DNA from: Ichthyophonus hoferi
Lineage: Eukaryota; Opisthokonta; Ichthyosporea; Ichthyophonida; Ichthyophonidae
DNA length: 64,000 bases
Direction of reading: 5' to 3'
Assembly: GCA_002751075.1 (NCBI GenBank)
Contig: NAOQ01000024.1
Span: 243,065-307,064, forward strand
Numbering within the stretch: position 1 is the first letter of the stretch; every line of letters starts with the position of its first letter. The notes beneath the pieces are model-generated. The model made no database searches and was not told the DNA's origin. It was given only the letters and a program-made list of their open reading frames with translations. Below are positions 1-12,732 of this stretch, piece after piece. Position numbers and translations under genes: made by a program.

Positions 1-2239
1 TCCAGTATTTGAACAATTGGAGAGGTTTTGGACTGAACTATTGTGTTAGACAGTATTTAATAGTCACAGACAGAAAAAGAATGCAAGCAGTGTATTGATA
101 AACCATATTTTTTTTTCTAAGTTTAAAAGCATATGATATGAATAACTGGAGTGAAAACACAAATAGTCCACCAATAAATATCAAAAACATTATGTGATTT
201 GTCAAAATAGATGAAGAAATCAATACCTGCTAGTAGTGTATGGCACAAGTAAATAATGGATAAGACCACCTAAGGGAGAGACATAGACGGCCAGATAACA
301 TGCTCTGTGTACTGGCCAATGTAGTCGCGTGAGCAATACTGCTAAACACCCATCCTAACGTATTCATTGGCAGAAAAGCACAGGTGTAGGATACTACTCT
401 CTTTTTCAACCAAAAAAAGCTTAATGGTCTCCGATTACAAATTGGTATACGGGTTGGTATTCTAGATGCCTGAAATGAAAGTATTATCTGGCAACTAGAC
501 ATTTTTCATAACAGGCCACACAGCATTCAAGTGGTGGTGTGTAAGCAGGATAAAATATGAAAAGTAGTGTATTCATTTGCCCAAGACAAAAGCTTTCTCG
601 TATATAGTAGTTAAAAAACGTGATGAGCGATTCGAGACACGACTATACATCATGAATATTGCATAAACCTATACTCAATTACAACCATATTTTCCGCCGC
701 TGGCCTTGTATGTTAGTCTCTGATGGACCCTTTAAAAACCTTTATATGATTGATCAAAATGTCAAAGCCAGACTGCTATACTATCAGGTAATTCATTTTT
801 AAAGCTAATATTAAGAAAATCATCTAGCCAGAGTTAAAAATACATGTAGTCTTACCAAATCACTACTAAACAATTAGATACAAGAATGGTTGGGGACTGG
901 TATTTGGTAGCTTCGATAAATCGAAAATAAAATTACAATTATTTAGTTTGTAATGGCACTCGGGAGGTATACACTAACAAAGGCCCTATGAATATGGGGC
1001 TGGTTGTGGTTGAATGGTTGAATGTCACTTTCGCAGAATTCTGTCTGTGCTATCAAATCTTATCTCTAAAAGGGTGAGTGGTTATTTAGATAAAATACGA
1101 TTTTATTACATTTCTCGCTGACACCACTATGCCTTGTGAGGACTACTCTGTAATATATAGCAAAAGGAAGTGTTATTATCAATATAATGCAAGCAAAGCT
1201 TAAGAATCTTAGATAAGTAGGTGGATATGTGTGAATCTGTGTATACCCTTTCACATTAAAGTATGTGTACATTACTCGGAAGAAAAAAATAAATACATAC
1301 AGAGGCCAATTAAAAATAGGTTGATTTTCATGCCTCATGTAAACATTGAGGTATACTTAAAAACTCAATACTCCAACATAATTATTGCAAGTGCCCATTT
1401 TACATATGCATGATATGAATAGATATACATACCCATGCATACCGAGAAAGGGAAAAAGCTATCGATATATGCTTTATAAATGTCAGATGTGTACATAAGT
1501 GGAGTGACAATGAAGAGATCTATTAGTTGGGCAAGTCAGATCATCAAGGTTAGGAGTACTTGATATATGTCAGGTGCATCACCTGGGCCAGGAGTAGGGG
1601 AATAAGTTCTAAATATAACTAAGCATAGTACCTAATGCAGCAGAGATAATTAACATTAAGAAGAAATGCAATAAGTATGAAGTTAGAGTCGATCATTATT
1701 GAAGTGATGAGCTATACCACCTAGTTACATAGTTACACATGCACAAATGAAAAATTAAGGTCAATAAGATAGATCAGGGTCTCACAGAGACTATGTTAAT
1801 AACAGAGCTACTATTGAGATAATTTTCTTTCATCACCTCACAAATCATGACAGTTACTATAATCGAATAAACCATATATATTTGGTACTATCAAATGCAG
1901 TTATAATTTTAAATCACGCCTTATTGTTGGACTTAGAGCTTGATATAATCGCATGTGTAATGGAATGGTATCAAGGTGTTTAGTTTATATCTACAGCCAT
2001 ATGGCTAGAAAACATGATCACCTTTTTAACCTGCTTATGAGTATTTAATTATAAACTATTGGTATTATACAAGATTTATTGTTGTAATTCGTATATCCTT
2101 TTTTTAGAAAAGATTGAAAATAAAGTGTATGGGTGCGTCATACAAAAATAAAAAAATAGAACATTAATAATAAGGATGTGCACAAATCAAACCAACCATT
2201 AAAACAGATCTGGGTTCTTCTAGATATATATGTATATGG
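1..2239. other. No gene seen
   Basis: Only short open frames without codon bias or recognisable motifs occur on either strand. The stretch is AT-rich and lies downstream of the 3' end of the ANKRD54-like gene. The 3' UTR of that gene must occupy its right edge, since a minus-strand polyadenylation motif lies at 2075-2080. I see no repeat with a second copy elsewhere in the window. Confidence 0.6.
2075..2080 (-). terminator. Candidate poly(A) signal of the ANKRD54-like gene
   Basis: TTTATT on the plus strand reads AATAAA on the minus strand, about 160 nt after the stop codon of the ANKRD54-like gene. The hexamer is common in AT-rich DNA, so the assignment rests on position only. Confidence 0.4.
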
Positions 2240-4767
2240 CTACAGGCCCGTGTGCCCTAAGGCCAGTACTGATAACCCTTGTAGAATCTCATCTAACTTG
2301 TCATCATCAGTGGCCATGCAACCTAATCGTTCCACCTCAGCCCCACTCTCCTCGTCTCCAATACCCATCATGAAGGCCTTTAGTAGATCAATCACCTGCC
2401 CCCCATATGTTAACATCACCTTCCCTGAATCTAGGCCACAAGGCCGGTGATACCCTCAGTGAGCATGATTATACACGCATTAACTACATTTATTTTTTAT
2501 CTTTCAAAGCACTAACCTCCATTACTTGGGCTGTGTGTGCCTCTGTAGAAGTTAGCATTTTAAGCCTTGATTGGGCATAGTGAATGGCTAGGCGGCCATT
2601 CATATCAGGGGATCTAACATCTGCCCCTGAGGTTATTTATATGTCAGGTTAGAACATTTATTTATATGTCAGTTTAGAACATTGGCATAAGAATACCACA
2701 TATATTCTACATTAATATTACTGTCAAAAGGCATATGTACCCAGTGCCTGTACCAAACCTGTATACTGCCTACTAAATTGTGTAGTTTCAAAAAAAACTA
2801 TAAGTTAATGGGCGGTGAAGGTGCCTTTCACGAGGGCCTTAATGTATCATATAAGAAATATGAATGTAAAATATAAATGTTTACTATGGATTGCCCTTGA
2901 AAACTTTGAAATGTTAAAAACAATACCACTTATGAAGATATCATTATATCCAATTATCTCTGTGTATTTTAAGTATCTAGGGTTATATATATATATATAT
3001 AAGCACAAACACACCCATTTATATATGTAGATGAATGTGAGATGTAAGGTGTTCGTGTTCGTAGGTAGGTTGTGCAGAGGAGAGTGGAAAGACAGAGGGG
3101 GCACGTACCTCCACGAAGTAGAATGGTCATAACACTTAGATGGCGAGAACAGGAAGCTGCAAAGCATATATGTCATTTGCGATTATGAACTGGTTTGCAT
3201 TCTCTCCGGTATGCCATGCCTTTACCCTTATGTATGGCACTTCTATAAAAAATGAAATGTATAGAGCCACAAAAGAGCAACCCAGACACAAACACGCCAA
3301 ATATCGTGGATACCTCTATACAGCCAAGTGTCTATTTAGATATTTAGCATTATAGGACACAAATTGCTTTTTAAAACAAAGACACGATGGGTATGGCCTA
3401 CCCCTCCCCTTACCTAAGTGCAGGGGCGTGTTTCCATTACAGTCCTTTGCGTTAACATCCGCCCCCCATGATATCAGCATCTCCACTGCAGGTTGCCCAC
3501 CAGTTAGATGTTTGCCGTGTAATGATTGGCATTGCTACATGCCATGTTTATCTTATCATACCAATCATTAGCGTTTATTTCTATTCACTTATATAATATT
3601 GAACCTTATAGTATACAGTCCACTTGTCGCAACTCTAACATTTTAATTGATTATTAATATAAGGATACAACTGGAACACGACAGTGATCCCTGTGACTTG
3701 TAAAAAAATACCATGCCTCTGTATATTGTATTTTCTCCCGCCACTCAATGATAAGGCCTCGTGGCTGTCTATAAGACATTTAATCTCGTATGACTGCAAC
3801 TATTTCTGTAATGTCCTGCTAACAGAACGACGCCTACTTGCAATGACACTGCCATATGTTCATTGGACTATTTATTTCATATACATGTCTTATCCTTTCC
3901 TATCAATCAAGGACGTTAAAGATCATTAATGTAGGAGAGGAGACAGAGACCATACCTATCTTCAGATGGCCGGCAACAGCAGCTAGATGTAACGGGGTAC
4001 GCTGTTTACTATCAGGACAATTAGTGTCCATGCCTTCCTGCAATAGGGATTTTACTGGAAGAAAAAGGGAGCAGAAAGAGGTGAGGTCGATTGACAAGAA
4101 ACCTACTTCACGGAGGGAGAGACAGGGACAGAGCCTATATACTCCATTCATCTAGTTCTATTAAATGAACATTCCGTGTACAGATGGGAATAAATCGTGT
4201 AGTATAGTATGATTGAGGATCCAGACAGAAGTTTAATGACATGGTTAATAGTCTCTGATATCAAATCAGGTAAGGTTAAAAGCCATAGTTCTGGTTGAGT
4301 ACAAGCACAAGCCTTTCATTTTCTCCTGGCATGCACAAGTAAGTTAAAAGTTAATCCAATCACCTACCCTCCTTAATATCCCCTCGCTCAGCAGCCCGTC
4401 GCAGTCTCTTGCCATCTGGGAATTAGCCCGTTAGATACCTCGGGAAATATATGCTTCTTACCCTCATTCCAATCACCACCTACCCACCGACTGCACATAA
4501 TTGTGGAGTTTGCTCCCTGCTGCTGGCCTGCCACCTCTTCCCCTTTTCCTGCGAAGCTTACTGGGTGCCTCGTTCTGGTGTTCTTCCTTTCCTCGAGCCA
4601 GTCGATTGAGATCATCGACTGTGGGAGGAGGTACCACCAAGTCTGAAGAATAGGCCAGTCAATAAACTGTTATGATATGCCGATATTTATTGTAGCAATA
4701 GTTATACACTCTGTGGACTTGCTCTGCGGGAATAGCTGCACCTCGAATCTCTTGCCAATGGATACAT
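2240..4767 (-). CDS. ANKRD54: ANKRD54-like ankyrin-repeat protein, eight exons
   Basis: Exons, in order of transcription, are 4767-4710, 4642-4484, 4415-4368, 4054-3956, 3485-3414, 3156-3109, 2626-2517 and 2419-2240. They give 257 aa with matching phases, against about 300 aa for human ANKRD54. The N-terminal third holds a basic stretch (SKLRRKRGRGG) like the nuclear-localisation region of ANKRD54, followed by KRLRRAAERGDIKEV, which matches the start of its ankyrin block. Four ankyrin repeats follow (TPLHLAA, NTPLHLA and GRLAIHYAQSRLKML landmarks). The C-terminus, with ERLGCMATDDDKLDEIL, matches the helical tail of the family. Human ANKRD54 shuttles between nucleus and cytoplasm and binds Lyn/HCLS1 kinase partners; that role here is inference. 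The first exon is the least certain part. Other short exons could supply a different N-terminus, but MYPLARDS at 4767 is the only in-phase ATG I found. The gene lies head to head with DDX47. Confidence 0.84.
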
Positions 4768-6226
4768 ACTTAAATAAAAATAGGCAAATATTAGTTAATA
4801 AGGGAGATTATGGTGTAATAGGAGGGCTTATTATATAGAAATTTCAGAAAAAAATGTACAAAAAAAAATAAGGTGCACATCACGTGGACCTATAGAAGAG
4901 AGTGTGTGTTTTGGCTGTATCTATACACCTTTCTGTGTTGTTCGGTATTTCTATGATTTAGGGTTTCATTTTTAAAACGAATCATTATTTGCTATATAAT
5001 ATAGGGAAGGTGTGACTGAGCAAACAAAGAAATAGATTTTAATTGGAAAAGAAGTAGAGTAAGAATAGCTGACTGCAGGCCACAACAGACGGCAACACAA
5101 AAAGGAGTCTACATAGACTATAGAACTGTGAGGTAGAGATTAGATAGACTAAATAAAATTTAGAAATAACGCAATTATTGCACGCTAGTATATGGGTGAT
5201 AGTACCCAAACATTTCCTGTAAGTAAACTGGTACATACGTATAAATAAGTAAACATATATATATATACGCATCTATTGAAAAATATATCAAATAAGACCA
5301 GCCAGTGAAGCAATAAAATAATCAAATTGCTTGTTCAAATAGGGGAAAGCAATAAGAGAGGAATGAGTAAAGACAATAAAAAATGTTTGTCTGCATACTT
5401 TCATTGCGAGTAAAAATAGATAGCATTGTAAAGGAATAAAGTGAGAGAATAAAATAAGGAGATAAAGCCGGGGAAGAAAGAGAGATATACATAAAAAGGA
5501 AAAATCATAAGTGCAAAGCGTGAGGAAAGGAGCGAAACATTAGAAAGAAAATAGAAAGGAGAGCAGCAAAGGAAATATTTACATAAATAAATTAATTCAT
5601 ACGCCAAACTACAACACTAGCTACAGAGCCTTGATTTACTGCATGTATATAATCAAGAAAAGAACCTCCACAAAAGCAGCATACTGTACAAACCCATTAT
5701 TACCTTTGGGAAAGAGAGGATAGTCTTGGGACTGGAAGGGGTTAGGTCTGTCCATGGTAATAATAGGACTGGTTTAAAGACTATATGTACACGCAGAGGT
5801 TTATTAGAGGGTTGGTAGCATATATTCCTTCTTCTATTATCAATAAAAGATTTTAGCTCTAGCTGTGAGGCGCTTTCTCACCTATTTTTTATGGTAACTA
5901 ATTGCAATGTGAAAAGCACTTAAAATCGATTCAACAATAAACTGTGATGCGGGATGGACCAATGATGGACGCTGAGATAGTCTTGGTGATGCAATTGGCT
6001 AACTGAGATATAAGTTACACGTGGGCATAGCCTTTAGATAGAGAGAGGGTAGGATCTGAATGGCTGTGTGTGGGTACAGTTCAAATAATATTTAGTAGTA
6101 AAGAGTTAAGAACCTTGCTGTCGACCCTAATATTATTTCCTAGATATAGTAGAGGGACATATACATATCAAGGTCCAGCCCGAATATAGCTTAGTACACA
6201 CAACACGCCAATCTATAAACAGAAAG
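4768..6226. promoter_or_regulatory. Head-to-head intergenic region of the ANKRD54-like gene and DDX47
   Basis: About 1.46 kb separates two divergent start codons, so both promoters must lie here. The stretch is A/T-rich with purine runs (5400-5560). I see no coding frame with homology and no clear core promoter element that can be placed confidently. Confidence 0.4.
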
Positions 6227-9200
6227 ATGGCCAATACTGAAACAGCTGATAAAGTTGTGGCTGCCAAGGCAGAAGAGCCTGTTGAGGAAGTAGAGGAAGT
6301 TGCAGAGAGGGAGCCTACTACATTTAAAGCTTTGGTAAGCCTTGGGAACAGCTTTTTTTTTTTTTTTTTTGTTTTTGTTGCGTAATTTATAATGTGTCCG
6401 TTGACCCATCCATTACCCCAAATATACCTTACGATTTTCATAAACATTTAGATGTATAGCTGAATATCTGACCTTCATAATATAGGGTCTTGTTGACGCC
6501 CTATGCGAAGCATGTGCAGCACTTGGTTACATTAGTCCCTCCAATATTCAACGCGAGTCCATTCCTGTAGCCCTTTCAGGTGAGTGATTATGTATATATT
6601 CCCAGTCTTGCTTTGTTGTGTAAGCCTTGATAATTATGAATGATCATGGGATCAGATGGTGCTCAAAAAGACTGGATTTTCTCCAATAGTTCTACGTCTA
6701 TAGCTCAATTTCAAGCTGATAACTGTTCTACTAATATGGAGTCCTCTTTTAATGGGACAACACGTGATTACCTATGATCCTCTTGGAATTACAAGCTACC
6801 CTTAACCTATCCTAGTTGCCAAGTTCTAAAACCCTTCCAACTAACTACCGCAGGAAGAGATGTTATTGCCTTGGCTGAGACAGGATCCGGTAAAACGGCA
6901 GCCTTTGCCCTGCCTATCTTACAGTCCCTATTGGACAACCCCTCTCCTATCTATGCCCTTGTATTGACCCCCACAAGGTTTGTACCCTTCTCTAACTGGC
7001 AGGGAGAGAGGAGTTAAGTGCGCCTTAGTAATAGTTGTGATAGGAATGGATGATTGGTTGGGGTATTAGTCTATGGATATAGATGTAAAGGCCTAACTAT
7101 TTGTTAAAGTGGTTTATTGGAGGTTTATGTGTATTGAGACATTAAGGGAGGAGATTGGAGTGGTTGATAGGTATGTGCCTACTCTAAAAGTATATTTTAT
7201 GACTTAAAGAATATTCTACTATTATCTTATGTACTTCTGGAATGTTATGGTGACCTTATCTACGGTATATGTACTATAGTCCCGGGTTCGTTTGCAATAT
7301 TCTTGGGGAGTATGTCTTTCACGGGACAACCTTTTGGGGTATTTTTCTTTTTTATCATTTTCGTAAGAAGAACCAATCAGTTGTGAGATAAAAAGGACGG
7401 CTGGACTCATGAAATGATTTGCAGAGAGTTGGCTTTCCAGATTGGCGAGCAGTTTGACGCCCTAGGAGCATCTATCGGGGCAAGGACCTGTGTGGTGGTA
7501 GGCGGGGTGGATATGATGCAACAATCTATAGCCCTCTCCAAGAAACCCCACATCATTGTAGCCACTCCAGGCCGTATTGTTGATCACCTTGAAAACACAA
7601 AAGGGTTTCACATGCGCACCCTTAAATATTTGGTAGGTGCTAGGCGCAATTGTATGCTGCTATTTCTGGTAATGGCTTGGTACATGTATCCATAACGGAG
7701 ACAGACTTTTATCTTTTTAGGATTATCTGCAGATCAGCATATACGTGTATGGGTGTGGATGATACCTTTTGCGTGTACTTTATTTGACATTGGCTTGTAT
7801 AACCTTGATTGGCAATGAGTATGTTGTATCAGGTATGTGGTCTTAAGCCCTGACACTGGTGGCTGTAGGTCATGGACGAGGCCGATCGTATGCTGACCAT
7901 GGACTTTGAGGAGGAAGTAGATAAGATTCTTAAGGTCATCCCTAGGGAACGTCACACTTTCCTCTTCTCTGCTACCATGACTGACAAGGTATGTGTAATA
8001 ATAGTCTATTGCTGACTGGGAAGGAGGGATGGGGTTATGGTATGGAAAGGACGTGACTGAGACAGAATGTTATCATGGACCATAGGCCGAGGCAGCTGTA
8101 ATTGGTAGCTAACAAGATATGATTACAGGTCAAGAAGCTACAGAGGGCATCTCTCAACAACCCAATTAAGGTGGAGGTCAGCAAAAAGTGAGTTTTGTGG
8201 CCTTCTGGGTGTAGGGAAATATGTATATTTATGTGAGTTGATGACCATAGGGCCATGCAAATAAGTACTAATTCAACGATAACTTATATAGGTTCCAGAC
8301 AGTTGCCAAGTTGCAGCAGCACTACATGTTTATCCCATCCAAGTATAAAGACGTCTATCTTGCATGGTAAGTGTTATTAGACGAGGCCATATCTCTGAGG
8401 CCAAGAAAGGTTTATTAGGTTTATTATGCATATGTACTAAATGTGCTATTATTAGCCTGGGGCTATGCGCGCAAATGTATTTTATCCTTCTAGTCGTTCC
8501 CAGGGTAGTAGCCTGGGCGAGTCTAGGGTTCATATTGATAGGCACATGCTGACTGGATGGAGATCATACTTGGGCTGTAGCCGATTATCATATTTTTAAA
8601 TGTAGCTAACTTTACAACTTTTTTATGGTAAGGATGTAAAAAGGCACGTGTTACTAACCACGCCTGTATAGGCTCTTAAACGAGAATGCAGGTAACTCTG
8701 TCATCATATTCGTGTCCACCTGCAACAACGCCCAGCGCACAGCCGTGATGCTTAACAATCTGGGCTTCAATACTATCCCTCTGCACGGTCAATTAGGCCA
8801 AGCTAAGCGTCTAGGTGCCTTGCACAAATTTAAGGCAAAATCAAAATCTGTTCTTATTGCAACAGATGTAGCCTCACGTGGTCTTGATATCCCCCACGTC
8901 GATCTGGTTATTAACTTTGACATTCCCACCCACTCCAAGGATTATATTCATAGAGTCGGCCGCACAGCCAGAGCAGGACGTGCGGGCAAGAGTATTACGT
9001 TTGTGACACAGTACGATGTGGAATTGTTCCAGCGTATTGAGCAACTGACAGAAAAGAAAATGGAAGTATATCCCAGCCAAGAAGAAGAGGTGTTGCTGTT
9101 GCTAGAGAGAGTCTCGGAGGCACAGCGTTACGCAGCCATGGTAGGTCTTAGTATATAATTTGTTTTCTATGGTTGTGTTTATTGATTTTGTCCAAGAATA

Positions 9201-9551
9201 TATATAGCGTGCGACCTTTTGTTGGGCATTAATACATCGTCTCCCCTAGTAAATATAGACCGAGTGTATGTCACCCATATGGATGTCAAATATGGCATGT
9301 TACAGGTTGCATATATGGTAGTTTTCTGTGGTCAGCATTATGATTAATTGGTGCCAGCAGTAAATCGAGAAAGGATAATTACTAATGGTATGTGTATGAA
9401 TCTATCTATACAGAATCTCAGAGACACAGAGGGAAGTGGAAAGAGAGGAAGAGGTGACGACGAAGGAGAGGAGGGAGAACAGCGCGGAGGTAGTGGTGGA
9501 AGAGGGAGAGGACGAGGAAGGGGCGGTGCCCACAAGAGAGGGAGAAGGTAG
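6227..9551 (+). CDS. DDX47: DEAD-box RNA helicase DDX47 (yeast Rrp3), nine exons
   Basis: Exons are 6227-6334, 6486-6579, 6854-6977, 7425-7632, 7869-7988, 8129-8187, 8292-8366, 8672-9140 and 9414-9551, giving 464 aa (human 455). All superfamily-2 helicase motifs are visible in order: Q motif (FKALG...IQRESIP), I AETGSGKT, Ia PTRELAFQ, Ib [38 protein letters not shown] and [13 protein letters not shown]. The blocks HTFLFSATM and FIPSKYKD and the run [12 protein letters not shown] are specific to the DDX47/Rrp3 branch. The family is an ATP-dependent nucleolar RNA helicase acting in 18S rRNA maturation. Residues 1-36 are acidic. The tail from exon 9 is rich in RG and GRG repeats, like RGG RNA-binding tails, where human DDX47 has a lysine-rich tail. 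Intron 1 contains a run of 18 T (6353-6370). The start has a good context (AAGATGG) just before the acidic leader. Confidence 0.98.
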
Positions 9552-9961
9552 AAAGCTTGCCATGAGGGGCCTCCTGCCCATAAATGATTGGTGAGCCCTA
9601 CTGGGACACGTACATAAAGAATGGATAGCTGGAACTACCATAGATGAGTCGTTGTTAAAAATACAAGTGATTATATAATAAAGCGTTGCTATTTGTGTAT
9701 AATACAAATAACTCCACCCGGTTATAGAACAGATTCCCCATTGGATTGGGTATTACAATAGTGGGATGATATGAAGGCAGGGCCTGACTAGGGTAACCAT
9801 AAGCGGTAACCCTGCTGGCTTCTTAGAAGGCCTGGCAGTACACTGCTACTACAATAAAATAATTTCATACTTTAACTTTATATATATCTGTCAATAGGTG
9901 GTCCATGCACCTAGCTTTACTATGATCACGTTATATCATCAACTGCATAATAACATAACAG
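9552..9961. other. Intergenic gap between convergent DDX47 and BCL7
   Basis: This 410-bp tail-to-tail gap must hold both 3' UTRs. Apart from the DDX47 AATAAA at 9677 there is nothing recognisable. A second plus-strand AATAAA lies near 9853. No canonical minus-strand AATAAA is evident for BCL7. Confidence 0.5.
9677..9682 (+). terminator. Probable poly(A) signal of DDX47
   Basis: AATAAA occurs 126 nt after the DDX47 stop codon, in the gap before the convergent BCL7 gene. Position and motif both fit. Confidence 0.6.
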
Positions 9962-12732
9962 CTACAAGCTGGGGGCCTGATTATCAGACTGTGCAATCAA
10001 AACTGTGTCCTTGGGGGAATCCTGGGCTGGTATGGGGCTCGGGAGTAGGTCTTCAGGCACTAAAGAGGAAGAACAGTCGGGGCTATGTGTATGTGGGTCT
10101 CCCATAATACAATTTTGTGGCTGGGTTGATGGGACTGCATCCCTGGCCACCTCTTCTACTACTACATTTATTACGTGGCTGTCAGTCTGAGGGGTTGACT
10201 CCTGTATGTCTTTAGCCTCTGTATTAGTCTCTTCAGTCACTGTCACTTCAGGTGCTGGTTCGTACTCAGGTGTCACCACGTGGTTATCTTCCTGTACGGG
10301 TGTTGCCTCTGCTATTTCGGGCTGTATGGTTGCTGCTTCTTCTATTTCAGGTTGCACGGTTGTGCCGGTGGTTTCCATTTCTTTTACCGTATCTACTGTA
10401 CTCGCTGGAGTGCCCAAGGAACCATCGGTAGTTTCTGGTTCACAAGGGGTGTCGGGAGGGTCAGTGGATAGAGGTAGAGGGGTAGTGTCTGGGGCTGGGC
10501 TCTGGTTGTTGTCTTGCGAGGCGGCTACTGAAGTCGTAAGAGAAGTATCAGAATTGTTGGAAGAAAGTATAGTCTCGGGGGTGGTGGGGGGGGTGGTCCT
10601 GAAGCCCGAAGATCTGGAACTGGTCTCGGAGAGAGCATCCTTATTGGCGGAAGCACTAATGCTACCCTCATCGGCCCCTGTTACCAACACTACAGGGGGG
10701 GGTTGGCTGGTAAAGGCCGATAGAGAGGGAGTCTCCTGTCCACCCTCCACTGGGTCTATGTCCATGGCTGTGGGCCTATCCGCACTCACCGGGACTGGGA
10801 GGGGAAGATTAGCACTTTTAACTGGCCCATCCTGGATTAGTGCCCTCTGGACACCCAATGAGATAGCCTGTAAGGGAGGGGTGATTAATTTTAATTCGCT
10901 CACCCACAATAATGCTCTGTCCTTTGTATGTGAACCACCCTGCCCATCACAGGATATAATAGATCAGGGCATATATCTCAGTTAGTCAATGGTCATTGAC
11001 TGGAGTAATTAAAAATGTCCTATCACGGAATAACTGTATCAAGCAGTATGGCTCATGCATTCTGTGCAAATTGTAGCCAATTGAAAAGCGGGGTCTGTGA
11101 TTGGTCTTACCTTGGGTGCCTCGTTGGCTACACGTAATGGTTGTGGGAGATAGGCAGGGAGAGATAATACCAGGGTAGAAGGGAGGGAGGGGGGAGAGGT
11201 TGGTCAGAACTTATTTGGGCCCAACAATAACTCGTTGTGATAAGAGATCTATCAGTAGAAAGGGGGTAGGAGGAAGGGTTGCACCAGATAGTGGCATGCC
11301 CCTACACTCTATAGAGTGAATATGGTTTCACATGTTAAAGAGACTGTCTGGAACCTAACATAGACATACATGATGGCCGGCATCTATCAGTCAATGGATT
11401 GGAGGAATACCATGTTACTATGCAAGGGGCTTTACATTATAACACTTAAAAATTATCCTTAGGAAGTCGTTTATATGACTAAAGTGTAGAGGCGTTCTGC
11501 CGTTTTTATCCTTCCATTGCCCATACTGGATCCAACAGTAAAATCAAGAGCAAAGATCTAGTTAGCACCTGACCACTACTTTATAATCTGCTCACATGGG
11601 GAAGAGGAGGTGGCGTGTTTGTTTTGATGGAAGGAGGGGGATAGGTGTCTGCCTATGTGCGAACAGATATACTGGTAATATGTATATTAGGGGGTGCATA
11701 GGGGTGAGCCCTAAACATCCCCATGATCAATATTATTTTTATCCACTAGATAAAAGTCAAAAGAAAGCTTAGAATAAATAACAAAGCAGGGGATATTATT
11801 ATTAGCTAACGGTATAAATACAAGTTAATATATATATCTTCTAGCCCATCTACTACATCACCCCTCTTGGCCTTCAAATCATTCAAGTAAACATATACAA
11901 AAATAGGAAGTACAGGCACTAACATAAATCTATATATGTAAGACATAAATAAATGAGAATAAAAGACAAGAAAATAATAATAAAGGATAGAAGATATATA
12001 TATGACAGGAAGGAGCTAAAAGAGCTAAAAGATATCTCAGTCATATATTAAGATTTAGCAAATTTACAATGATACGATGGCCATCTTGAATAAGGCAAAC
12101 TAACAGGGTAGGCCAAAAAATAAGACTTCCTTTGCACCTGTTATCATGACTATAGCTAGACATGGGTGCTAAAAGTATCACAGGGAGCAATGTATTTATG
12201 TATATATAAGTGAGAAAAGAAAGAGTGTTATTCCTTTGGCAACCAAGAAAGAAAGGATTGAGGTATCCTCTAAAGCAAAGAGCCTTGTAGGGTCTCTATA
12301 ATAATCAGTTCCCACACTTACTTCTTTCCCAACGGTAAACCTTAATAGGCCCTAAGTCAACCCATGTCTTCGTCCTAACAGAAAGTGTTCAGTGGTCAGT
12401 ACCCAGCTTGTTTATCTCCTTCGTTATTCAAGACTTCGTCCCACGCACTGTGAAACACACTATCTTATGTTCAATCCTGTCAACTCCAACATTATCTCTA
12501 TCTCTCACTGTACCACTTGTCCCTTTTAAAAAAAACAATTCAATTCTGCCTTTATATCCCTCTCCCTCAATGCGGAGGACGTTCACAAGAACTATAATAC
12601 CACCTTCAAAACATGCAAGTCACAAAATATATAACCTTACCAACACTTTACGTATCTGACAGCTTTCTCTGCCCGCCTGATTTCAGCGCCGATCTGCCGA
12701 CGCGTAAAAGGTCCACCCCTTGTGGAAGACAT
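9962..12732 (-). CDS. BCL7: BCL7 family SWI/SNF (BAF) subunit, four exons
   Basis: Exons in transcription order are 12732-12641, 12374-12322, 11127-11111 (17 nt) and 10867-9962, giving 355 aa. Residues 1-54 match the conserved BCL7 N-terminal domain. RRQIGAEIRRAEKAVRYVK corresponds to the RAKDDIKKVMAAIEKVRKWEK helix, TKTWVDLGPIKVYRWERT to [20 protein letters not shown], and NEAPK to TEPK. Phases agree across all three introns (2, 1, 0). The remaining 301 residues, encoded by one exon, are low-complexity and acidic, rich in P, T, S and E, and contain no known domain. Vertebrate BCL7 proteins are about 210 aa, so this tail is unusually long. BCL7 proteins are stable subunits of BAF chromatin-remodelling complexes and contact the nucleosome through the N-terminal region. 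The large plus-strand frame opposite exon 4 is a shadow of this exon. Confidence 0.86.
11111..11127 (-). other. BCL7: 17-nt microexon of BCL7
   Basis: On the minus strand a long pyrimidine tract ends in GTGTAG, followed by CCAACGAGGCACCCAAG and then GTAAGA. Inserted between exons 2 and 4 it keeps frame (phase 1 in, phase 0 out) and supplies T-N-E-A-P-K exactly where other BCL7 proteins have V-T-E-P-K. Skipping it would shift the frame of exon 4. Confidence 0.8.

Noticed and set aside
10206-10985. 259-codon plus-strand open frame
   Set aside because: It lies exactly opposite the last exon of BCL7. The minus-strand reading continues a homologous protein with correct splicing, and the plus-strand peptide is only its low-complexity shadow.
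11130-11190. Longer reading of BCL7 exon 3 (LSLPAYLPQPLRVANEAPK)
   Set aside because: The upstream part is a pyrimidine tract with an in-frame stop before it and no acceptor. The microexon beginning after GTGTAG fits both splicing and BCL7 homology better.
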